Assembly (NCBI GenBank): GCA_009782085.1
Contig: WQUN01000179.1
Location: 1 to 10,344, forward strand
Reading direction: 5' to 3'
Source: Bacillota bacterium
Lineage (GTDB): Bacteria > Bacillota > Clostridia > Lachnospirales > WQUN01
DNA: 10,344 bases
Shown one piece after another: positions 1-5,077 of this stretch (the stretch's first letter is position 1; each line of letters starts with the position of its first letter). The translations under genes were made by a program, and so were the position numbers. The notes below the pieces were generated by a model. That model was not told where the DNA came from, made no database searches, and saw nothing but the letters and a program-made list of their open reading frames with translations.

Positions 1-38
1 AAACGACTAGTGCAGCATATCAAAACAGATGGGATGTT

Positions 39-96
39 TGTCATCCTGAGCGTAGCGAAGGATCTTAAGATTCTTCGGCTTCGCCTCAGAATGACA
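39..96. repeat. REP-like imperfect palindrome, full unit
   Basis: This 58-bp element begins TGTCATCCTGAGCG and ends CCTCAGAATGACA. The reverse complement of its right half resembles its left half (TGTCATTCTGAGGCGAAG against TGTCATCCTGAGCGTAG), so the unit can fold into an imperfect long hairpin. Closely related full units lie at 10216-10272 and 10288-10344, and half units at 2109-2134 and 10172-10200. All copies are outside genes. Repeats of this kind are common intergenic elements in many bacterial genomes; a function (mRNA 3'-end stability, gyrase or IHF binding) cannot be assigned from sequence. Confidence 0.85.
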
Positions 97-127
97 ATAA
101 GCAGATACTTTTGGGGTGAACGACTAG

Positions 128-218
128 GTCGTTTCGATTTGAAATGAGTTGAAAACGAGCGCGAAACGACCAATGTTCTATCGCGCGAAGTTTGAAGCTC
201 AATTTCAAACGAAACGAC
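128..218. repeat. Inverted-repeat-bounded element, possible small MITE
   Basis: The left end, GTCGTTTCGATTTGAAAT (128-145), is matched with one indel by the reverse complement of the right end, AATTTCAAACGAAACGAC (201-218). A shorter internal partner, CGAAACGAC (162-170), also pairs perfectly with 128-136. The right-end 18-mer recurs exactly, in opposite orientation, at 3415-3432. The interval has no credible ORF. A small non-autonomous palindromic element is the simplest reading, but no target-site duplication is evident. Confidence 0.45.
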
Positions 219-227
219 AACATTGCG

Positions 228-494
228 CTAACGCCGGAGCGGGAAGTCCCCCAAAATATCCGTTTCCTCCTCAAAAGGCTTGACCGCCATGCTTTCGAGC
301 ATTTTCCGGTAACACTCCGCGCATATGTCGATCGCGTGGCGCTCGCCGTCCCAGGGCGTCCCGTAGCCCCAGGTCTTTTCGATGCGCAGGGACAGGTCGA
401 GATACTCGTGCCCGCCGATCTCCGAGCCGCATATGTTGCAAACCGTCCTGTCCTTTTTAAGCACATCCATCTGCGCTTTTTTGTAAGTCCTCAA
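228..494 (-). CDS. Small putative zinc-binding protein (two CxxC pairs), hypothetical
   Basis: I do not recognise a named family. The protein has one CxxC pair (CNICG) near its start and a second (CAECY) about 40 residues later. Between them lies a conserved-looking segment, YLDLSLRIEKTWGYGTPWDGE, typical in style of small Clostridia proteins with a four-cysteine metal site. It is soluble, with no signal peptide or membrane segment, and ends in an acidic tail. The start is uncertain. The frame is open back to an ATG at 578, which would overlap the nagZ stop, but residues encoded between 578 and 494 look like untranslated leader. A TTG at 494 has a GGGGGG tract 8 bases upstream, the same style of ribosome binding site used by several genes here; an ATG at 470 lacks one. 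It lies downstream of the disrupted nagZ on the same strand. The function is unknown; a zinc site is inferred from the cysteines. Confidence 0.6.
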   Translation of the reverse strand: MRTYKKAQMDVLKKDRTVCNICGSEIGGHEYLDLSLRIEKTWGYGTPWDGERHAIDICAECYRKMLESMAVKPFEEETDILGDFPLRR

Positions 495-568
495 AATGTG
501 ATCCCCCCGCGGGCTGTTCTCTTTATTACAACAGTATACATCAGCGGACGGGGACTGTACAGAGAGGA

Positions 569-2071
569 TTATTTCCATATTATGAGGCCTCTCGCCTCTT
601 TTGCCAAAAGTATCCGCGTAACGGACTCGTCCAGCCGCCCGGCCGGGACCGCCCCCGACAGGACGGCGTCTTTCACCGCCGCGAACGCCTTCCCGAAGTC
701 CTCCGGCATCAGCAGCATGTCGGCCCCGGCGGCAAAAGCCGTTGCCGCGGCGTTCCCCGCGCCGGCGGCGTTATTGGCCGCGCCCATCCGCAGGGAATCG
801 GTGATGATGACCCCGTCGAAGCCCAAAACGCCGCGCAGGAGCGACGTCAGCGGCCCGGAAAACACCGCCGGCTCGCCGTTGCCGGTGACCTCCGGCGCGC
901 TGACGTACCCCGTCATCACGAAGTCCGCGCCGGCCTCGACGCCCCGCTCGAAGGGGATAAACTCGCGCGAGGACAGCTCGTCCAAAGTGCGGGCCGTCGT
1001 CGCGACGCCGTAGTGGGAGTCCTCGCGGGTGTCGCCGTGGCCCGGAAAATGCTTAATACGAATCTTAGATCAAAACTTCACAGGCGGAGCCGAAACGCCG
1101 AACGCTTCAGCGGCGTTCTCGGCGACAGACTGTGAAGATTTTAATCGAGATTCGTATAAGACACGCGGACCGCCGCCGCGCAGGCCCCTTACGAATTCGG
1201 CCACAAACCCGGCCGCGGTTTCGGCGTCCCGGGAAAACGCCCGGTCTCCGATCACGGTGTTTTCCGGGTTGGTGAACACGTCGGCGACCGGCGCGAAATC
1301 CAGGTTCACGCCCAGAGGGGCGTGGTAGCCGGCGATGGCCGCCGCCGCGTCGTACGCGGCCCGCCGGTCGCCGGACGCTCCGATTTTCAGCGGCGCGCCT
1401 ATGCGCGGGACGTCGAGGGAGCGCGTCCTGAGGATGCGGCCGCCCTCCTCGTCCACGCCGACGAACAGCGGGATCCTGGCCAGCGATTGCAGGCCGCCGA
1501 TGAAATTTTTGGTCTGCTCCTCGGTTTTTATGTTCTCGGAAAAGAGTATGACGCCCCCGACGGAATACCGCTCCAAAACGCCGCGTATTTCGCCGTTTAT
1601 TTCGGTGATATCCGCGCCGTCCGCGTCCTTGCGGAAGTCCAGGAAAAAAAGCTGGGCGATTTTGTCGTCCAGGGACATCGCGGACAGAGCCTCCGCGGCG
1701 GAGGAAAACTTCGGCGGCGCGGGGCCCGCGGCGGAGGACGGCGCGGAGTTCGCGGAAGGGGTTGGCGCGAAGTTGGCGGCATAGGCAGGCGTGAAGTCAG
1801 CGGCCGGGGCAGGCGCGGCTTCGGGTTTTTTGTACGGAAAACCGCTTTGTTCCGCAAACGGCGGGGTTTCCGGATTCACGGACGGCGTATTTCCCGGCTT
1901 CGCGGATACAATGCGTTGGCTTGCAGGCGGCGCGGCGGTTTGGGGCGCGGCCGCCGGCCGCGGGCTCCGCGCCGGCCCGGCGGCAGAGACGGAGGGCGTT
2001 GCGGCTACGGCGCACGATGAGGTCACAAATAAGCACGCAAGCAGCGCTATCGATAATAATTTGTTTGCCAT
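569..2071 (-). pseudogene. nagZ: Exported GH3 beta-N-acetylhexosaminidase (NagZ type), interrupted by palindromic element
   Basis: GH3 enzymes of this type remove N-acetylglucosamine from muropeptides or chitooligosaccharides. The ATG at 2071 has GGAGG 6 bases upstream. The N-terminus has a hydrophobic signal sequence (LLSIALLACLFVTSSC); a lipoprotein cysteine at residue 20 is possible but the lipobox is weak. A Pro/Ala-rich linker of about 100 residues follows, then the TIM-barrel domain with MSLDDKIAQLFF, GVDEEGG and PVADVF. The conserved KHFPGHGDT with DSH (catalytic His/Asp loop) and GVIITDSLRMGA (nucleophile Asp) lie in the 3' part. Between GLRGGGPRV and KHFPGHGDT sits a 100-bp palindromic element (1057-1156). 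Both halves remain in the same frame, consistent with a net gain of 102 bases, but the insert carries TGA at 1070-1072. Translation would stop before the catalytic loop, so the gene is probably inactive. TGA ends other genes here (the GTPase and lon), so readthrough is not expected. The stop codon TAA is at 569-571. Confidence 0.85.
1057..1156. mobile_element. 100-bp palindromic element inserted in nagZ (copy 1)
   Basis: The element is symmetric: 19-bp arms flank a 62-bp core (1076-1137). Perfect 9-bp terminal inverted repeats are TACGAATCT (1057-1065) and AGATTCGTA (1148-1156). The core itself has 8-bp inverted ends, CTTCACAG and CTGTGAAG, and an internal hairpin AACGCCG/CGGCGTT when read on the minus strand. 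TAA flanks both ends (1054-1056 and 1157-1159), which could be a 3-bp target duplication, although frame conservation in nagZ fits a net gain of 102 rather than 103 bases. The core is repeated at 4996-5057 with 59 of 62 bases identical. No transposase is encoded. It resembles in style, not in sequence, the Rickettsia palindromic elements that invade reading frames. Confidence 0.8.
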
Positions 2072-2108
2072 TGTCCGCCTCCATTGTGCTCATTGTAACT
2101 TTATAAAC

Positions 2109-2134
2109 TGTCATCCTGAGCGAAGCGAAGGATC
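2109..2134 (+). repeat. REP-like half unit
   Basis: This is the left half of the TGTCATCCTGAGCGAAG family without a matching right half; after GGATC the sequence diverges. It lies in the nagZ leader, about 40 bases upstream of its start, so it sits close to whatever promoter drives nagZ. The rest of the 261-base gap between nagZ and the oxidoreductase gene holds one strong hairpin and no credible gene. Confidence 0.75.
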
Positions 2135-2208
2135 CCGGTCATTGGCGGGGGCTCTGCTCCCGCCGATACCGGTGACGATAATTATTCCCTGTGTGATCGC
2201 GCGGCCTC

Positions 2209-2229
2209 GGAGCGCCGGGTCGGCGCTCC
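2209..2229. repeat. Strong GC-rich hairpin, 9-bp stem
   Basis: GGAGCGCCG and CGGCGCTCC form a perfect 9-bp stem around a 3-base loop (GGT). No T-tract follows on either strand, so it is not a canonical intrinsic terminator. It lies downstream of the oxidoreductase gene (minus strand, stop at 2333) and upstream of nagZ, and could act as a transcript-end or processing structure, or be one more dispersed repeat. Confidence 0.55.
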
Positions 2230-2332
2230 CTACAACATTGTCCGCCTGTTTGGGTGTTTTATTAACATTCATCCGAATAATCCGTTTTTATCCGTAAAAT
2301 CCGCGCCGCCAATCTTTGTTATTGACAGTTCC

Positions 2333-3292
2333 TCACCGCCCCAGTATTTCGTCCGTCATCCCCAGAATCTCCAGCGTGTCCGCCCGCTTTCCCCTCTCCG
2401 GCTCGCGGAGCCCTTTTTTGACGCAGTCCTCGAACGCCTCGATCTCGTACCCGTAAGCCCGCGCGTCTGCCTCGTACCCGTACCTGTCCGCGTCTTCCGG
2501 CCGGCCGTATTTTTCCACCGTGAACTCCGCCGGCGACCAGATGCACTCAAAGCGGAGGACGCCCTCGGAGCCGTAGACGGCGTTGCGCCGCCCGTATCCG
2601 ACGTTCGTGTCGATGGACGCGGCGACGGACGCCAGCGCGCCGGATGAGTATTTTACGCAGACGGCCGAGCGGGTGTCCACGCCCGTGGCCCCGCGGATCA
2701 CCTGGGCGCGCAGGCTCTCGTGCGCGCCCGTGAGTATCTGCCCCACAGTCAGCGCGTACACCCCGACGTCCAGCACGGCGCCGCCCGCCAACGCCGGGTT
2801 TAGCATCCTCCCGGCGGGGTCCTGCGGCCCTATATCGCCTCCGGCGAAGAGTTCGAGATACCTGACCTCCCCGATCTTTCCGGCGGCTATGACCTCGCGC
2901 ATCTTCGCCGCCGACGGCAGGAACCGCGTCCACATGGCCTCCATGATGAACACGCCGCGCCTGTCCGCCTCGCGGAACATTGCCTCCCCCTCCGCCCTGG
3001 AAACGGCGAACGGCTTCTCGCAAAGGACGTGCTTGCCGCGCTCCATGCAGATCATGGAGTGCTCGAAGTGAAAACTGTGGGGGGTGGCTATGTACACCGC
3101 CTCCACGTTAGGGTCCCGCGCCAGCTCCTCGCAGGAGGACCAGCGCCCCGCGGCGCCGTGCCGCGCGGCGAAGGCGTCTGTTTTGGCCTTCGTCCGGGAC
3201 GCCGCCGCGGCGATCTCCGCGCCCGGCGTCTTTTTAACGGAGGCCGCGAGATAGTCGGCGATCCAGTTGACGCCCAGAATGCCCCATTTCAT
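2333..3292 (-). CDS. Gfo/Idh/MocA family NAD(P)-dependent oxidoreductase
   Basis: This 319-residue protein is a cytosolic NAD(P)-dependent dehydrogenase of the Gfo/Idh/MocA family, acting on a sugar, inositol or diol; the substrate cannot be read from sequence. The N-terminal Rossmann fold begins MKWGILGVNWIADYLAAS, followed by VEAVYIATPHSFHFEH. The conserved CEKPFAVS places the catalytic lysine at about residue 93. MWTRFLPSAAKMREVI and GKIGEVRYLE follow, then the C-terminal alpha/beta domain with GGAVLDVGVYAL. The D-x-G-x-Y form, instead of D-x-G-x-H, resembles the dihydrodiol dehydrogenase-like branch. The ATG at 3292 was chosen because GAGGTG lies 6 bases upstream and the Rossmann motif starts at once; an upstream ATG at 3379 would add 29 unrelated residues. 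The length is normal. It is divergent from the GTPase gene, with a 248-base shared intergenic region. Confidence 0.9.
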   Translation of the reverse strand: MKWGILGVNWIADYLAASVKKTPGAEIAAAASRTKAKTDAFAARHGAAGRWSSCEELARDPNVEAVYIATPHSFHFEHSMICMERGKHVLCEKPFAVSRAEGEAMFREADRRGVFIMEAMWTRFLPSAAKMREVIAAGKIGEVRYLELFAGGDIGPQDPAGRMLNPALAGGAVLDVGVYALTVGQILTGAHESLRAQVIRGATGVDTRSAVCVKYSSGALASVAASIDTNVGYGRRNAVYGSEGVLRFECIWSPAEFTVEKYGRPEDADRYGYEADARAYGYEIEAFEDCVKKGLREPERGKRADTLEILGMTDEILGR

Positions 3293-3414
3293 GCGAAACA
3301 CCTCGGTATACTGGATAACTGCAGAAACTAGAGCCTGGAGCCTAGAAAAAACCTTGCAGACACTGGGTTGTTTCGACATTTCCGTTGTAGATTTATGTGG
3401 TTAAGCGGTATATT

Positions 3415-3432
3415 GTCGTTTCGTTTGAAATT
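3415..3432 (+). repeat. 18-bp exact match to the terminal repeat at 201-218
   Basis: GTCGTTTCGTTTGAAATT is the exact reverse complement of 201-218 and differs by one indel from 128-145. It lies immediately upstream of the putative -35 box of the GTPase promoter. Only one end is seen here, so it may be a remnant of the element at 128-218 or a shared regulatory site. Confidence 0.6.
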
Positions 3433-3435
3433 CTC

Positions 3436-3464
3436 TTGCAATTTTTTACCTTTTCCATTATGAT
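3436..3464 (+). promoter_or_regulatory. Putative sigma-A/sigma-70 type promoter for the GTPase gene
   Basis: TTGCAA (3436-3441) and TATGAT (3459-3464) are separated by 17 bases in an AT-rich patch that contrasts with the GC-rich surroundings. A leader of about 70 bases separates it from the ATG at 3541. This is a consensus-based call with no transcript evidence. Confidence 0.6.
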
Positions 3465-3540
3465 ATTCGACGGGCTGAATGTCAAAAAATTATCAATTCA
3501 ACCTTGGAAAAGACATTCCATTATAGAAGGGAAGATGCGC

Positions 3541-4881
3541 ATGAACGCGCGGAAAGTAATTATCATTGGCGCGGCCGGACGGGATTTCCACAACTTCAAC
3601 ACCGTTTTCCGGAACAATCCCGCCTACAAAGTGGCGGCCTTCACCGCCGCGCAGATTCCGGACATAGCCGGCCGCAAATATCCGGCCGAGCTCGCCGGCG
3701 AGTTGTACCCCGACGGTATCCCGATATACCCTCAGGACGATCTGGAGCGCCTGATCAAGGAGTTGGACGCCGACGAATGCGTTTTCGCGTACAGCGACGT
3801 CCCGTACTCCACGGTTATGAGCATAGGCTCCCGGGTGACCGCCGCCGGCGCGGATTTCACGCTGTTCGGCTGCAAGGGCACCATGCTTAAGAGCACGAAG
3901 CCGGTCGTCGCTGTCGGCGCGGTGCGCACGGGCTGCGGCAAGAGCCAGACCTCGCGCCGCGTCACGGAGCTTCTGATGGCCCGCGGCCTGAAAGTCATCG
4001 CCGTGCGCCACCCGATGCCCTACGGCGACCTCGTCGCCCAGAAGGTGCAGCGCTTCGCGGCTATCGAAGACCTGGCCGCGAACAAATGCACCATCGAGGA
4101 GATGGAGGAATACGAGCCCCACATAGCCCGCGGGAACGTCATCTACGCGGGCGTGGACTACGAGGCGATCCTACGCGCGGCGGAGAACGACCCCTCCGGC
4201 TGCGACGTGATCCTCTGGGACGGCGGGAACAACGACTTCCCGTTCTACCGGCCCGACCTCATGATAACCGTCGTCGACCCGCTCCGCCCCGGGCACGAGC
4301 TCTCCTATTACCCCGGCGAGACGACGCTGCGCCTGGCGGACGCCGTGGTCATCAACAAGATCGACAGCGCGGATTTCGAGAACATACAGACTGTGCGCAA
4401 CAACATCCGGCGCGTGAACCCGAAGGCAACGGTGGTGGACGCCGTATCCACCATCAGCGTGGATAAGCCGGAAGTCATACGCGGCAAGCGCGTGCTGGCC
4501 ATAGAGGACGGCCCGACCCTCACCCACGGCGAGATGAAGATCGGCGCGGGCGTCGTCGCGGCCCGCCGTTTCGGCGCCGCCGAGATCATCGACCCGCGGC
4601 GGTTCGCCGTCGGCAGGCTGGCGGAGACCTACCGCATCTATCCGAACATAGGCGCCCTGCTGCCGGCGATGGGCTACGGGGCCCAGCAGATGAGCGACCT
4701 GTCCGCCACGATAGACAATACCGACTGCGACTCCGTGGTCGTCGCCACGCCCATCGACCTCGGACGCGTCATAAAGATCAGCAAACCGTACGCCCGCGTG
4801 GAGTATAACCTCCAGGAGATCGGCCGGCCGAATATGGAGGACGTCCTGGCGGGGTTCATCGAAACGGCGAAAAAGAAATGA
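3541..4881 (+). CDS. COG2403-like predicted GTPase, cyclic 2,3-diphosphoglycerate synthetase-like
   Basis: This 446-residue soluble protein resembles the family annotated as predicted GTPase or cyclic 2,3-diphosphoglycerate synthetase-like. In methanogenic archaea that enzyme makes cyclic 2,3-DPG; in bacteria the role is unproven. Residues 1-120 form a Rossmann-like domain (KVIIIGAAGRDFHNFNTVFRNN, then FAYSDVPYSTVMSIGSRV and FTLFGCKGTML). A P-loop, GAVRTGCGKS, spans about 126-135. It is followed by RHPMPYGDL, WDGGNND (226-232), DPLRPGHELSYYPGE and NKID (272-275), the base-recognition motif expected for guanine. The C-terminal part, with IYPNIGALLPAMGYG and TPIDLGRVIKI, is intact. The ATG at 3541 has AAGGGA 8 bases upstream; ATG 3535 is the alternative, and an open frame back to 3397 has no ribosome binding site. 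It is monocistronic, with its own promoter and a terminator after the stop. Confidence 0.8.
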   Translation: MNARKVIIIGAAGRDFHNFNTVFRNNPAYKVAAFTAAQIPDIAGRKYPAELAGELYPDGIPIYPQDDLERLIKELDADECVFAYSDVPYSTVMSIGSRVTAAGADFTLFGCKGTMLKSTKPVVAVGAVRTGCGKSQTSRRVTELLMARGLKVIAVRHPMPYGDLVAQKVQRFAAIEDLAANKCTIEEMEEYEPHIARGNVIYAGVDYEAILRAAENDPSGCDVILWDGGNNDFPFYRPDLMITVVDPLRPGHELSYYPGETTLRLADAVVINKIDSADFENIQTVRNNIRRVNPKATVVDAVSTISVDKPEVIRGKRVLAIEDGPTLTHGEMKIGAGVVAARRFGAAEIIDPRRFAVGRLAETYRIYPNIGALLPAMGYGAQQMSDLSATIDNTDCDSVVVATPIDLGRVIKISKPYARVEYNLQEIGRPNMEDVLAGFIETAKKK

Positions 4882-4952
4882 CGGGGGTTTTGTAAACGAT
4901 TTCGGGTAACCTTTATAAAGCCATTAGGCTTCTCATAACCCTATTATACAGC

Positions 4953-4980
4953 AAAAGCGGGCCCTTTTCGACCCGCTTTT
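4953..4980. terminator. Bidirectional intrinsic terminator between the GTPase gene and lon
   Basis: AAAAGCGGG (4953-4961) pairs perfectly with CCCGCTTTT (4972-4980) around a 10-base loop. A run of T follows on the plus strand; on the minus strand the T tract is inside the stem. It sits between two convergent genes and can serve both. Confidence 0.8.
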
Positions 4981-4995
4981 TCCTTCTTCCGCTAG

Positions 4996-5077
4996 CTTCA
5001 CAGTCTGTCGCCGGGAACGGCGTTGAAGCGTTCGGCGTTTCGGCTCCGCCTGTGAAGTATAAATCCGAGATTCGCAT
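4996..5077. mobile_element. Palindromic element copy 2, one-armed, abutting the lon stop
   Basis: The 62-bp core (4996-5057) matches the reverse complement of the nagZ copy at 59 of 62 positions. A right arm ending AGATTCGCAT (5068-5077) corresponds to AGATTCGTAT of copy 1 but is otherwise diverged. The expected left arm is absent: bases 4977-4995 are the terminator tail and unrelated sequence. The last element base overlaps the third base of the lon stop codon (TGA, plus-strand 5077-5079), so the element joins lon exactly at its end. Confidence 0.75.

Noticed and set aside
192..1013. Plus-strand open frame across the nagZ 3' region and the small cysteine protein
   Set aside because: It is antisense to two minus-strand genes with recognisable motifs, and its translation has no domain features.
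1070..1072. TGA in nagZ read as a sense codon (recoding or selenocysteine)
   Set aside because: TGA terminates other genes in the window (the GTPase and lon), and the codon lies inside inserted repeat DNA, not at a conserved catalytic position.
1029..1328. Peptide frame TGGAETPNAS...ATDCE, open in both element copies, as a possible repeat-encoded peptide
   Set aside because: The three base differences between the cores all change the amino acid in this frame (A to T, A to P, S to P), which does not suggest protein-level selection; the flanks lack starts with ribosome binding sites and the frame runs antisense to nagZ or past lon.
3397..3540. 48-residue N-terminal extension of the GTPase
   Set aside because: This stretch contains the putative promoter and leader, has no ribosome binding site at its ATG, and the conserved fold begins at KVIIIGAAG just after the ATG at 3541.
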